Below are positions 28,101-43,100 of a stretch of DNA of 64,000 bases, piece by piece; position 1 is the first letter of the stretch; every line of letters starts with the position of its first letter. Both the position numbers and the translations under genes were made by a program. The notes under the pieces were generated by a model. That model saw only the letters and a list, made by a program, of their open reading frames with translations. It did not search any database and had not been told where the DNA came from. Source of the DNA: Opisthorchis felineus. Taxonomy: Eukaryota > Platyhelminthes > Trematoda > Opisthorchiida > Opisthorchiidae. The stretch is from contig SJOL01008653.1 in NCBI GenBank assembly GCA_004794785.1, positions 418,220 through 482,219 of the forward strand, read 5' to 3'.

Positions 28101-31100
28101 TGATTCAGTCGTCCAACTTTGGTTGTTTCTCTTGACCTGAAAACTGCTTTTTATTCTGTCGATCGTCAGAAACTTTGGCGGTATCTGGCGATCAAAGGTA
28201 TCCCTTCCAAATTTATATCCCTTATGAGAGCATTCGTGCGAACTCCTGTGGGTGTGTACGAGTATACGGAAAGCTTTCGTCTGAGTTCACTACGTCCAGT
28301 GGTGTAAGACAGGACTGCCCTCTCTCACCTTTCCTCTTCATCTTCGTTATTGATGTGCTGCTTGGAATTTCTCTGCGTGCCTCCGAAACCTCTTGAATCG
28401 AAATGCTCCTGGGACGTTCCCTCACAGACATTGAGTATGCGGACGATGTTGCTCTTCTTGGTTCAGATTCTTCAAAAATGCAAACCATTTTGAATAACCT
28501 GAATAACGCTGGCGCACGGTTTGACATGCGTTCCACACCTGTAAAGTGTAAAGTGCTGCTACAAGACTGGGTGGGATCAAACCCAAACCTCATGTTTGCG
28601 GACGAGTCAGTGTATGTGGTAGATAAATTTGCTTACCTGAGCAGCCGTATAGGTTCCGGTCAACTGGCTGGAGATGAGATTTCTTCTCGGATCTGGAAAG
28701 CCAGGGCAGCTTTTGTCAACCTCCGTCACCTATGGCGCCGACGTGGCCTGAGTTTGTCTGTAAGGGGCAGAGTATACACTACGGTGGTGCGGTCCATACT
28801 GCTTTATGGATCAGAGACATGGCCTCTACGCTCAGAGGATATGTGGAAATGTCAGTGTTTGACCATCGGTGTCTGGGAAGCATTGGTCGAGTCTGGTGGG
28901 AACATCGGATTAGTAATGCTAAGGCAAGCGAGATGGTTTTAGGGATAAGGAACTCTCCCGCGATAGATGAACTACTAACGCTTCATGGGTTACGCTGGTT
29001 AGGATATGTACTCCGGAGGCCAGAAGACCGTTTGTCTCGCAGAGCTCTTTTCGCTTGGCCCTGTGCTGTGTGGAAGTGACCGAGAGGTAGACAGTGTATG
29101 ATCTGCCAACGAAGTATGGAAACACTAACCAGTAAACTGAGTCGCGTCGACAACTGCCGCCTCCCTGGTTGGGGACCCGGGGACTCAACTCAACAATGGT
29201 TAATGACACTGGCAGAAATGGTTCAATCGCGCAGTCAGTGCCGTTTATGCATCAAAGGTATCGCCTTCAATACGTTGCTACTCGAACTAACCAAATATTC
29301 AATCGCTGTATATCCAACTCTCCCACTTTCCGGTGATCGAAAGTGTAGCAGCTGGAACCATTGCGCCTATGGCACGCGATTTATAGCTGATAACTTGAAA
29401 ATTGTAGAGCACTGGTCTCACGGTTTGGCATGGGCTTCACACCTGCAAAGTTCAACGTGCTGCTGCAAGACTGGGTGGTTTCCAACCCTAACATTATGCC
29501 TGCAAATGAACCAGTTGAGGTAGTAAACGATTTTATCTACCTGGGCAGCTGTATCAGTCATGGTGGTCTCGCCAAAGATGATATTTCCATCCGGATTGGG
29601 AAGGCCAGTGCAGCTTTCGTGAACCTACGTCACCTGTGGTGTAGGCGTGAAATCAGTTTATCGGTCAAGAGTCGAGTTTACAATGCTGCTGTGCACTCCA
29701 TATTATTATACGGGTCAGAAACCTGGCCGTTGCGCGCTAAGGACATCAAAATCTTCCGGTTTCTGACCATCGATGTATTCGGAGCATTGCTTGAGTCTGG
29801 TGGGAACACCGAATCAGTAGTGCTGAAGTAAGTCGAATAGTTTTCGGAAGAAATAAGTCGTCCGTAATGGATGAACTGATCATACTCCATAGGTTGCGTT
29901 GGCTTGATCACATGCTGCGTATGCCAGTCGACCGACCTCCTCGAAGTGCTCTTTTTACACAGCCACGCGGAGAGAGTAAACGAACCAGGGGAGGTCAAAC
30001 AGTGACTTGACAGCGAAGTATGAAAGCCATTACCAGCAAACTCAGTTGCACTGGCCACTGTCGTCTCCATGGGTGGGGACCCCGGGACGACAAACATTAA
30101 TGGCTAGAGACATTGTCAGACATGGTCCAGTCGCGCCTTCAATGGCGCTTGTGCATCCAGGCTATCGCCTTCAATGCACAGCTCCCCTCCAGACCTCCTT
30201 ATTGAAAAGTCCACTGATACCCCTATATTTACGCATCAGTTATATCGGCTACCGCCCCCAATGCGCAGTCATCCACCCCATCTCCCCAATTCGTCGATGA
30301 ACGAAACTGTAGCAGTTGGAATCACCATATGGCAATTACGCGGTTTTTATAGCTGATGATAATGATATTGATGAGAGGATTATCTCACCTTAGTTTATTT
30401 TTCTCCTGGTAACCCCACACGTGACCGTTCTGGGTATATCGACAGTTATTCATGTATACAACCACGAGGGAAGAAAGCCTAGTAGAATTTGAAATGAAAA
30501 GGGAAAGGTAGGGACCAATTGCCTCATGTCCTTCAGGAAAATGATCAAGGTTAAGAACAGCACATATCAGCATCATATCGAAGTAGGGCGTCATCAACGG
30601 GATCGAAGCCACCCAGCGATATTCATTTTTTGTACCAAACCAAAATACGTTACCTTGAGCAAGGGAGTATAGCTTGCCGCCAGTTACTAGGAGGTAACAC
30701 CCATGCAATATACTCCACTTTTTCAGCTTCAGACCCAAGCCATGAATCACGACAGACGAACGATTTGCTTCCATTGGTGATCCTGTCAAAAGAGCATCTC
30801 CTTGTAATGTAGAGTCCTTCGAAGACCATGGAGCCTGTTCGTGTACTTAGGAACTGAACTGATTTAAGCTTTAAGTCCTTTATTTCTTGATGTGTTACGG
30901 ATAGAAAGTCTATCACATTGATACATAATGTATCCTTCACGCTTCTTGTTCACTTCAGTCGTCTCTTGCTAACGCAACCAGCCCCACTAGACGTATGCCG
31001 ACATATTTTCAGTCTCTTGGCCCCTGTAACGCTCGCGGAACTGCCTACTATTGCAATGGGCTTGTTAACACCTCTGCGAACTGGAACCCTACGTCCAAGT

Positions 31101-34100
31101 GTGACTTTTTCCCTCGTCACGCAATCGGGAGATGCGATACAGGTAAGCGGCTAACTCGTCTATAGTCTTCTTATAGCTTCTTTACACTCTCTAGTTATAA
31201 AAATAAACTCCATTTATCGGATTTTTTAGTTCAGACAGCAATAAGCGCTGAGTACTATAGTTGCAAGTGAACTGTTTTTGACATGCTTCGCTTGGTTTCT
31301 TTGAGTGTGTGCAAACTAAAAGTGATGCTTTATCCTTGCTAAAGATCATTTCTTGGACGTTTTACAGTATGCGCGTCACCAGAGTTCCGAATCGTTCGCA
31401 TCGCTTTTTAATCCTTTTGAATGAGGCAATCGGTCGGAATGTTTATCAGTGCCACGTGCAGTGTGTGGATACATGTGGAGCGCGCGTGCCATTCCGTGAT
31501 GGGCCTTTAACGGGCTAAGTCCTAGGAAGCACATGCTATATTTATTTCGGCGTTAAGTGCCACACGTTATATTTCACGACAACATGATCCAGAGGGATGT
31601 GCAGTTCAGTTCTTGCTGGCAACGGACGTTGCAGTGGACTCCTTAGAGAAGTGGCCTTTTGGAGTTTTCTCAATAAATATTTATTGTATACCGGAATACC
31701 TCAATTGCTATACCCTAATTAGCGTTATCTAACTAAATGATTCATTCCGGCCAAACCTAGTCCTACTCAGGTTTCAGTTAGATCTGTCGTATCCAGGCGG
31801 CCTTCAACCCTCAATGTATCCGCTGATCTAGGTACTGCGCCACTGACATGTATGCGAAGAGCATGAAATCTGTGGAACAAGCAGATCGAATTCTTGTTCC
31901 TTCAATTTGGAACTGTGGCTTAGAACATCCAATCTCATTAGATCAGTTTTGAGGTGCAGTGTGTGGTGCTAAATGCTGACAAAATAAGGGTTAGAAACCT
32001 GGTTTGAGTAGCAGGGGTATAGCGCTCAGAGCAAAACTAGACTATGCAACAACTTGTGGGTTATGCGGGGTTTGTGCTTATCTGCACTACACGGTTAAGC
32101 AGCGGTGTTGCACTGGTGTTTACATCAGTGATGATACTAACGCGTAGAATTGGAATTATGTTACGTCCGGGGTAATGTTTTGTCTTCAAACTATGTTCTT
32201 TATGCACCTCTTACACGGCTAAATAACTGCACTTATTCCAACGGACATTAAATAATCTTTTGAGCACTTCATGCATAATCCCTTCACATTATATGCCAAA
32301 AATGCACTTAGGTCGCTTTACACTGCTCTATTTTAACTGGCTTCGGGTTGTGTGCGTTGCTTGGCCTCCGCTGAGGACCTGCTTCGGCCCAGCAGCTTCA
32401 TTTCGTACTTTCAAATTCTTGTTTTTAGAGTCTACCAGAGTGGGTCCTTTATTTGCATCATTTGCTCTTTATTCGTCTACAAAAGCACGCAAGATTTCAT
32501 CGGTGCTGTATCCCCCGGAAGTCGAGTGCACGAACGGTTCAACTGCCTTTCGAGGACCCACGTGTTTTGGCGATGCCAGACAACATGAACTTTTTCATCC
32601 AGGCTCTATGGCAGCAAAATGCTGTTTTCACCTATTTTTGCCAAGTCTGATCGTACTCCCAGATCGCGCTGCGCAGCCAAGTCCACGAACACGCTTGTAA
32701 ACATCGTAGCTAAGTGGCACGACGAGAAAGTGGGCAGTAGCCTGGATTGGGGTGTTCGCCATTACTAGGTGTGTTCGAAGGACCTGAACTTAAAAGTACA
32801 TGTCTGCTTTCCATAGATTGCAAGAATATTCACCGGCTATCGTTTCAAATCACTTTACGAACGCGCTACCAGTTTACACGTACATACCCATTTTCGGTGG
32901 TTACTCTGCGTTTCTTTTCGTAAATAGCGTAGGTTTACATTTGATTGGCTGCTTGAAGCTGCTCGATATTTGGATGGCAGCTATACGACGGGCACTTTTC
33001 GCACTCGCTCTATTAAATTTGACGACTGACCTCGAATTTCGCAATTGAGAGCCATTTTTCAGCTTTCCTTTGTTGCAAAGTCTATATTACTAGTGTTACT
33101 CTTATTTTTTCAGGGCCTCGAGCATTTGTTTGTCTCGGAAAGAAACACTTCAACGCGACGCCAGCTTCTTGAGGCTACCGATTTATCTCGTTCCGCTGAC
33201 ACTGTATCTCTTCCCTTGGGTGCCGCAGAATGGCATAATCGTCTCGTTCGCAGTGTCGACGATAGGCGGGTATGTGTTTACCTGGTGTTTATATCCGATT
33301 ACGATCACACGTATTGAGATGCACCGAAATAATGTTTGCGGCCGTGGTCTGATGTTCCTTTAACAAACAACATAACCAGTACATTTGTCAGTGGAGGTAC
33401 CAGCACTCAGGATGGATCACTGTTTTGTTGGTCTGTTAAAGTGCCTTATTCGACTTGGCGAATTCTGTTCAGGTTATAACTGGGATGTCTATTTTAAACC
33501 CCGATTTCCATTTGTGCACATTGTGCTGCCTGCACCTGACATATTGCTTTCGGGCCAACGGATCGAAATTTGCGCGTAGCGCAGCAACCCATCATTAGCG
33601 AGTGCATTGACAAGAACTGTCTCTTCTGCGAGATCCAGTCGCATGTGCCGGAAATCCCTCGCTTATGTTTTCTCACAAAAGCCAAAACTCAACCATCTAT
33701 TTTTCGCTCCCTTTGACGACGCAGTGGACTTTTCAGTCATCCCATGGATGCAGTGCGGTTTTACTGGAACCAGTAACTCAACCATGTGCCGTCAACGGCA
33801 CATGACTAATCCGGGCGTTGTCTACGCAGTAGAACGAAATCGAATAGCTGTGTTCAGTGATATATATTTCCCTGTTTGACGTCATTGCCCAATTTAATCA
33901 CACCCGACTGTATAACTTAAAATACTATCATTGCCACCCTGTATACAGGCAAGGGGTGAGATGCCTGAGTGGTTAGGGCGTGAATTTTCTGACCGGATGG
34001 TTCGTGCTTCGAACCCGACTTCTGCATCTCGACTCCCGCTGTCTAGGCTTAGGTAACCTGGCAGTATCCCAGCCCTCGTGCTTCCTTTGGGTGGCATGGC

Positions 34101-37100
34101 AGTTGGGCACCGAAAGGGTGCTATAGCTGGACGGTTTTTTTGTATGAAGCGGACGCTGACATAATTACTGATATTGACTATTTGCATAACAATCGAGTAT
34201 CAATAGCCACTAGTAAAGCGATCATCACATCGTTCGAACTGCTTTAGATTCAAGCAAATAGCTTCTAGCGTTTCCGCTTCGATGGATCTTGGGGCAGGTG
34301 GCAGACAGTGAAAAAGCTTAGACTACTGGACTGTTTACAAAAGACCTTTGGATAATTGAGTGTGATTCATATGTGGGGTTGTCACCTAAGCTGTTGCACT
34401 TTTCAACCTCAGCTATGATACTACTGCATAGCATGTCACTCATGCTGCGCGCAATCACCTGTTCGGTAATCTCACCTCCACTCTTGCATACAAGTTGCAC
34501 ACTGTATGTCAGGACCACCAAGTTACTGTTCACTTATTAGCAACTTTGCTCATGACCGAATGAGTTTGGTGAAAAAATTGTTTTTAATGACCGTCCAGTA
34601 TTCCGTAGTAGGTGGTGCCTGTTGCTCATCTGTCTTAATTTTAGGTTAAGTGTCGAACACTTACGCTCTTTGCGATCACTACGTGTCATTAATCAGACGA
34701 GGAATAGGTGTTCCTTTATTCCCTATCACTGACGTGTTTTCAGACAAAGCATTATCCCCGGTAAGCATGTAGTCAAAGCAAATTTATGAAATACAGATCT
34801 GTTCGATTTCTGTCCGTAATTTCGTTTGAAGGTTCATTTGGGAGAAATATGGAGGACAACCAGGAGCAGGTCATCTGGTAACTTGTAGGATCTACACTTT
34901 GAAGGAAGTCGGCTTATTGGTACTCAGTTTCTGCTTTTTAGCACGTGCAGTTATAGTACCATTTAACGCCCAGTTGCCGAGCCATGTGGAGGGTTGCGAT
35001 ACTGCCGTGCCCCGCAATCACAGTAAAAAAAATTGGTGAATCTCGACTCGACTGCCATTCCGGACGAAGCTAGTTTGTTGATCTCTATCGTATTCTTTGG
35101 CGAGGACCTTGGGTTATCGATAGAGGATTGCTTCAAATGGTCCTATGGAGAAACGACACAGGACTTGGTGCTTCTCTTTGCTTTGGATCGCCGACTTTGT
35201 ATCGCAACCGTGTGCTTTGTTCTGTGCCCTCATCCGTATACCAGATGTAGTGTGATGTGATGTAAAGTTTGTCAGAACATTGATCCGGAAGCTGAACGTG
35301 AAAGCCCTTTAGTCGCACAAATCTTCACATAAATCTCGTAATTCTCCACTATGTCAAATGTCAGTCTTCAAACCGACTGTGGCCTCCAAAGCATTACTAA
35401 CCTCAGTTTAATCCATCTTTATAATCGGTAAGTACATAACGATGTCAACCGAAACCACAGTGCTTAAGTACACCGTTGATGGGTGAACTTGAGATTTTAT
35501 TTGATGAATTACGTAGCCTGGTCTGGTCCAAAGTATTTTCCCTACTAAAACTAAATGGGCTGACGTTCAGGCGGGTCGGACTTCATTTTTGTGTGATGAT
35601 CTGTAACCCAACCCAAGGGCTTGGAGTGGTGAACCATATTAGGTTGCTACAGATTGGGCTGGTGGTATATCCTCGGATTGCAGCACAAGCTTGGCTTCGG
35701 ATTCGGTGGGATCGATCGCTCAGAATGTAAAATGCAGTCTAGTCTATGTCGTTTTAGGGGGCAACTTGGGAAGAAGTACTCTTGAACAAACTGTCATGTC
35801 GTGATTTAAGCTCATTTTGTTCTAAAAGAACCAGTGGCAACTGTGGCAGCTCAATGTACCAGTCGTGCATATACATTTAAATGCAGAAAAAGTTACCCGG
35901 GAGAAGGAAAGGCCTGTTCCTTGAAAAGCTTTTCTCGCGCAAAAATCTGTGATTTCCATTCCTCTAAGCTCCAACTAGTCGAACTACTTTCCTCTTGATT
36001 TCACCTATTTAGACGTGGGTGATCTGGTGTATATGAAAGTGCTACCGGGTTCGTGACGAAGTCTTGTGCACACGATTGATCTGACTGCGGTCTTACCCTC
36101 TGTCTGTGGATATCGTGATGATTGTGCCAGCATGCAACGACAACTCGGACACCGACGGTTTTTGGGGTTGCTTTTTTATAGCCTTTGCCACCATTTGAGC
36201 GCCATACTTGTGTAATCAAGTCATGCCTATGGCTGGCTGCGTAGTATTTGTTTCTGAGCACAAAGCCCCAACCTTCCCCTATTAATTCAAATCAATCTGG
36301 CTTGTCGGCGCGATATTCATTGAGCTATTCGATTTCCCGTCGAAGCCTACTTCTCACACCTTATTACTTTTTAGGAACAATTCGCCGATGCTCATCCACC
36401 ACTCACACAATCGACTATACCTGTTACGTATTCCGAGCACGTGTCTCTCACTATTCCGGTATCCCACCATACTGTTGTTTCGACTTTGAATGTTGACTTG
36501 TCACTGCCAGCGGTTGGCAGCTCTTCCGCTGGTGATATTTCGGAACAACGTGATACGCATTCGGCTGTTCCCGAAACGCGCCCTGTCCCTACTCCGTCAC
36601 CGCCTATGTCTGCGCCTATTGGGGATCCATCAGTGCTTACCCGCCAAATGCAATCCACCATTTGTGATATCGACAAAGATTCTTGTGCGGTAGATGAAAA
36701 TGTAATGAATCAGGTAAATTGTAACCATCTCATTTTCGGACGACTTACCTCTCATTGTATCTCGGCTTTCATTCTTAGGTTATTCTGCTAGTTCATTTTC
36801 TTAAGAGTTGATATTCGTGCTCTCATTGACTGGGCAAGGTACTGCTCAGTGATGCCCTTACCCACATATGATTCCGTTATTTCCTCCCACTGGTCCACTC
36901 TCTTTAGCGTCTTAATTCATCCTAGCCGCTGACCGCGGTGGTTATCGTAGGACATCTTGTATACGCTCTTCTCCAGTAAACCACAGCGACGTCGGCAATC
37001 GTTCTAGCTCGGCTCACAAAAACACATTTTACCCTCCTGTCGGTGAGATTTAAAAGCTAGTATACAAAGAAGTCAGACCTTATTAGCAATCAACACGTAA

Positions 37101-40100
37101 CATCACTGATTGACTCTGGACGCTAATTTAGTCACCTCTCTACAACTAGCCAGTCTCATATTTTGTTTCCGTAGAGCTTTTCAGCATAACTGCACTGTTA
37201 GGGTGAATATATTCTGTTTTCTGGTAATTGAATATTTTGATTTTTCTTGAAGTGCTTCCTCCAGGTTTCGTTGTTGTCTCTGTACCCCCAATGCAACATC
37301 TTATAATCGTCATCATCACTACCAGCAACGTAAATCCCCGTAGTTGAAGATTCCCACCGAAAGATTTGTACATCATTCTTCCAGTAACCTTTTTCATGTT
37401 GCAAAGTGCATCAGTGTCCTGCTCGTCATCGGATCTCGAACACGGTGCCTTTTACTCAACGCGCCGATTTTGTTCCCACATACTGCGGCCTGCAGCTGTT
37501 TCGTTGAGGTTGTCCCTTACCAAGTTTAGGGTCGAAGCGGTCAACCGATCGGATCGGAAAAACAAGTCCACCTAACAGCGATAACTTTCTCTGTTGAGGA
37601 TTGTACAGAGTTAATGCGGATGCTCCTGACAGGATGGTGTGTGCACCACTGACATTTCTACTGCTGCTATACAGGTTTGGGTAACCTGGCAGTGTTTTGA
37701 TCTTTGTGCTTCCACCGTTACAGGACCACGGCTGAGTAATTTGATTTTTTGGCGGGTTTGCTCAGTGGTTAGAGCGCGAATTTACTGGCCGGAAGGTCCG
37801 TGGTTCGAGCCCGACCTCTGCATCTCGACTTCCCTTGTCTAGGCTTGGGCAACCGGGCAGTATCCCAGCCCTCGTGCTTACTTTGGGTGGCACGGCAGCT
37901 AGGCACCGATAGGGTGTTACAACTGAACGATTATTATTTTTTACTTTGATTTTTGCTTCCCTTCCCTCGCACACCGTGGGATGCTATTGACGTGAATGCA
38001 CGCATTTTGTCGGGCTGCTTCAAAGTTTTTCGGTTTTTAGTCTTGCAGCTCCTTTTCGCTCTGAATCGACGGACTTCCCGTCCAGGCAACCATGAAAATT
38101 GACCACACCCGCGTTAAGCGGGGGTTAATTGTCAGAAATCAGAATGTCCTGTTACAAACAATCGTGATTTGAAAACTCTTGTTTAACAAGTATGGTGCTA
38201 CTGAGTTTTTCCATAGTTTCTGGCAATTAGAAAGGCTGATTGCCAAACGATTCGAGGCTTACCGAATAGGTTAGGTTGATCATTCGATTCGTATCCCGCG
38301 TACTGTTGCGAGACGGTCTGTGGGAAAAGGTAAAGTCGTACAATAAGGTCTTTCCTCCAAATTACCGGCATGTCCATTGTCAAGAAGGTCACATTCCTGA
38401 AGACTATCCCAGAATACCCAAAACCTACTGAGACCACCAATCCACTAAACGCCGATCAGACAGCCGTGGATCAAAATCAGACAGTGCGAGACAGCCTTGG
38501 ATCAACGTCACACAGTGCCCCTCAATATATAGCACGAGGCCGCACTCGCTTGTTGCAACAAATCTGTTGTGTTCTCTGTCGGCGAGTCTTTTTTCCGGCA
38601 CTAGGCACGAGCGGGGACAGCAATCAGATATAACATCCATGTTTATAGAAACAGCGATCCTTACTTCTTCCAAAGAAGGACGAGTTAAAAACCGCACACA
38701 GTGATCGCCTGGCTGTTGACCTTGACCGCCGTTGAGTATTCAGTACGGCCGGTATACAATTAAAGCCTAAAAAGAGTCCCATGTGGCTCCAAACGCTCAG
38801 GGGGGGGGTGAAATAACTCAGTGCTTAGAGTGCGAATTTACTGACCGGAATGTCCGTGATCCGGACACGAACTCTGAATCTCGACTTCTTCTGTCTAGGC
38901 TTGGCGAACCTTGGAAAGTCTCCAAAACCCTAGTGTTTAGATTGTTGCTGGTGAGAACCTTGTCGATCTGGAGTACGCAGACGACATCACCCTCATCTTT
39001 GAAGACCAAGGCCAAGCAGAAGCCCTGTTGAATAAACTGTCCACCGTCATGCCATCTTTCGGCATGCACCTTGCACCTTACAAAGTCATGCTTCATAACG
39101 TGCAGTCTCTGAACATGCCCCTTACAATTCAAGGAGAATCACCGGAGTTTGTAGAGAATTTTACATACCCCGTTAGTTGTACTAGCTTTGATGGAAGTGT
39201 GTGTGATGAAGTCAGTGTGCGAATGTAAGCAGAATCAGGTTTGCTAGTTTGCGTCAATTGTGGCGTTAAAACGGCATATTACTGGGTCTCAAGGGTCGTG
39301 TGTTTCAGGCTATGGTAAAGGCTGTATTAGTGTAAGGTTGCGAAACATGGCCCCTGCGGACAGATGTTGTGAGGCGTCTTCAGAGTTTTGACCACCGATG
39401 TCTCAGAAGCGTTTCTGGTGTCGGCGTCAACGGATTCGTAACGAGGTAATTAGAAAATGAATATTTGATTGTGCAACACATACTTCAGTCGTGGAAAACG
39501 TCCAGCACCATCAACTGCAATGGCCCGGCCATATGCTACGCATGCGGCAACACCGGCTAGCGAGACGAGTTCTCCGTGGCGGAAACCGCGTGGTGAACAA
39601 CGTATGACTTCGCGGAAGGGTGTGAAAGAAATTACGAGGGGTTTGGGTGTTGTTTTTGCAGTACGTCTTCCAGGATAGGGTTCTCGTAACCCCTCCTGCA
39701 CTTGGCTGTAGACATTGCAAGAAACGGCGGCTGACACGTAAGACTAGCTTCTGTAGAATCACGAAAACGCGTCTACCGAATTTCAGGCGGAGGAACTTAT
39801 GAAGGTTTAACCAAAGCGCTGCTCCCGGGAACAGTTCAGAGGTTTTGGTGTTAATGTTGAAGGGTAAAGGAGGGTACTTACACTGTACGTTATTGAGGAA
39901 TCTAAGGGAATCTGTAACTCTTCCGTTTTATTAGTCAAGAAAGAGAGTGGGAATTGCTTCTCCGTAGACTCGACATCTTAATGAGCTCAAACGAAACCCA
40001 ATTGTGGCCGTGCCGTTAATCATGGAAATTTTCAGTTTGCCTCAGCATGTGAACCACTCCACTAGTCTTAGCGACTGGCGATCAGATTAGAAGAATGAGA

Positions 40101-43100
40101 AAGCCGAGTTTAGTATGCAAGATATCTCAAATCGGTTTTAAAGAATGTGTTTAGGGTTGTCGGTCTTCCCCTCTTTCTTCGGTGCCTGATGCTTTGTTTG
40201 TTGAAAGGATTAAAAAGTACTGTATATGGAGGTGATATCGTCGTGTAGAGCGATTCAACCAGAACGCTGTTTTCTCCTGATTGGTCTTGATAGTCCTTAT
40301 TAGAACAAATCTGATTAAATACGAAAGATCTCAGTGATCTCTGGCCGTTTTACAGTCGATTTCGTCCTTACTGAAAATTTTGATTTTCATCATCGAGGTC
40401 CCATTCGTGTATGTGTTGTGACTCTACGGTTTGACTGGACCGTGGCTAAACGTCTGGTTGCCGAAACGCTGCTGGACAGGTCCTAGTCATAGGCTCAGTA
40501 AAAAAGAATATTGATAGAATAAGAATGGAATGTTTTTTGTGAGAAACATTATACGTCGCTACTTTGTTCATCCATCTATCTTGAATTCAATAATGACTCC
40601 GATTCAACGACCAACATGTGCATATAAAGCAATCGCTAAGAAGGGATAAGGAATTTATCCTCAAAATTTTGCTCCACATACTTCTACCGACGGACCGGAT
40701 GTTAATATCGTCCAGATACACTTGGGGTATTGGTGTTAATTGTTAGGTCTACGGACCCCCTTGTGATTTCCAGACATGCGATTCGAGTCCGTCCTTAGAC
40801 GTGCCTTTTCGTTCATAGTGCGTGCAGTTGCACTTATCATTCCAAGGTTTATCAACCTTCTAATTTCTAGTAGTATACGATTGTTTTACAGTTTTCCAAC
40901 CCCTTTATGGTTTCTTTTTGCGAGTTATCGCACTTTTTTGTCACTCATGGGATGCTGTACGCAATTTTTGGATCCTTGTTAGGTGATCCGTTCCCGATGC
41001 TGTTTCATTTGATTTTCGTTCTGGAACACCGGCACATACCACACTACTTGGATTTTTACAAAAATAATTTAGATAAGATGGTCTTCTCATCAGGTAGTGT
41101 TGTTTATGCTTATTCTTCACTTGCTTACTGTTAGGCTTCTGTCACACAGTCTACGGTGCAAATCGGATCCTTTGTGAGCGATGACACCATGCATTGCAGT
41201 AATGATCCAATCATAGGACATTCGTATATTTCTGAAATTCGTGCAAATGAACTTGGGTCATCTGGATCGACAAGCACTGGCGCGCAGAACGGGGATTTCA
41301 GCGCAGTCACAGTTGATCCAAACTTGTCTGATTCTACCGCCAACCGCGCAAACAGTTCGTATGTTATACAGGAAGGACGACAGCAAGGGGAAGGTACCAC
41401 AAACGTCGCAGCGCCTATGGGTGACCTGACCTCAGCCTCGACAAATCAGGCACGTCATTTCGCTGTCGCCAGAGGTGCAGACAATCTAGACTTCGGGACC
41501 CTACCCAAACGCCGTCGTACGTTGGACACTTCTGTTGTTCCTTCATGCGATGACCGTCCTCAGTCTACCACCTCACAGCAGTCGGACGATTTGAATGTTG
41601 TAACGGAAGAAGATGGGTTGAGGATTTCTTTCTCGTTATTGGATGGTGAAAGCTCAGCTAGTCAGGCCAGCAGTACGGGTGCGACCGTTGCTACCACATT
41701 ACCGGACAACTTGGATGCGATCGATACCGTGTCAGAAGTTACTACTGTGTCTTGCGATTCCCTATGTCATATCAGGTCAGACCGTAACCCTACGGTTGAA
41801 GCTTTTTCTGTTACGGTAGGTTTTTTGGTTATCGATTGGTGAGTTTCTTCTAACTAATGTTTTGTTTAGATCCACCGCTCATCGTCAATTGTGTTTGTGA
41901 TTCTTATTTTAGACTGAGCTGCACCCTCCATCGCAGACGGTTCAGACGATTGGTGACCAGCCGGCTGGTCGCGATTTTGGTTACAACGAAATGTTAACCT
42001 CTGAAGTCGGTTCTTATGAACCATCCATGTCTCTCGTGGGTTCGGACATGCCCAATCGCGTTGGTGATGAAGATGACGACGATGATCGCGAGTTACATGG
42101 TGATAGATCACCATCTGGCCAAGTGACTGTTGATTTTCCCGCTGAGGATGCGTCTGATGGTCAAGTATCCGACTATGATGACGAAGACGATGATCAAGAG
42201 GAGGGTGAAGATAACGGAGATGATAACGAAGATGACGATGACGATGAAGAACATGAAACGGATGAGGAGGAGGATGTAGATGAAGATGGCTATGGGGATG
42301 ATGGCGAGGAGTTAATTGAAGGAGAAGACGAAGAAGATGATGACAATGACGATGACTCTTCTCACCACAGTGATGTAAGTCACGTTTCCTTCACTTTTAG
42401 GTACTTTCACTGATGGTCATTGCAGCGTCTATGTAAGGTAGTTTGAAAACAGTTGACTTCAATGGTCACCTTCCGTTTTCCTTAATTTTAGAACTCCAGT
42501 GCAGATGCTGAGAGTAGATCGGCATCACCAACATTTGGCTCTTGGTCCCGTAGTCCAGTGTTTTCTAGGGTCAGCTCTCGCCCTGCGGTCTCCAGGTCAG
42601 ATGAAGCTCCATTCCCAATCAACACTGCTTCCGGTACAAGGAGGGCATCAGACACGACTACGCCCTCTAGTACTACTTTAACTCCATTAACGGCAACCAG
42701 TACATCTGTAACCGGTTCCCTGCGGACGAGCTCCAGCCCCGTCCGTCGTTCGGTCCAGTCGGTCATCAATCTGCTTTCGAGTACATCCGCACCGTCGACG
42801 ACGACCCCAACCATTGTGGTTTCCGGCAGTAGTGTTCCTAACCCCGGTCCCAACGCGGTGTCAACTAGCAATACGTCGGCCAAAGCTGATGTGGGTTCTT
42901 AATGTCTAACTTCTATATTATTTCTAAATTTCAATACTTTCAGGCTTCAGTCAAGACTTTTGTCTTTCATCCCGAGAGACGTTATGACACGTCACAGATT
43001 TTTATGCATTTATCTGGTGAACTAGTGATTCCCTCCGCTGAATTATGAGATGTACCTTCTAATGGACGCATTTGAAAAACATACATTGGTGTATTTTACC

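Larger units (their letters stand above)
36714..41134 (+). other. UBR5 intron (4.4 kb) with SINEs 5-6 and LINE A
   Basis: Mobile elements occupy 37.75-37.94 and 38.80-39.76 kb. Sequences at 36.7-37.7, 38.0-38.8 and 39.8-41.1 kb are unassigned. Confidence 0.75.

Noticed and set aside
37146..37404. Minus-strand frames ([23 protein letters not shown])
   Set aside because: Short, without recognised domain or repeat partners in this window.
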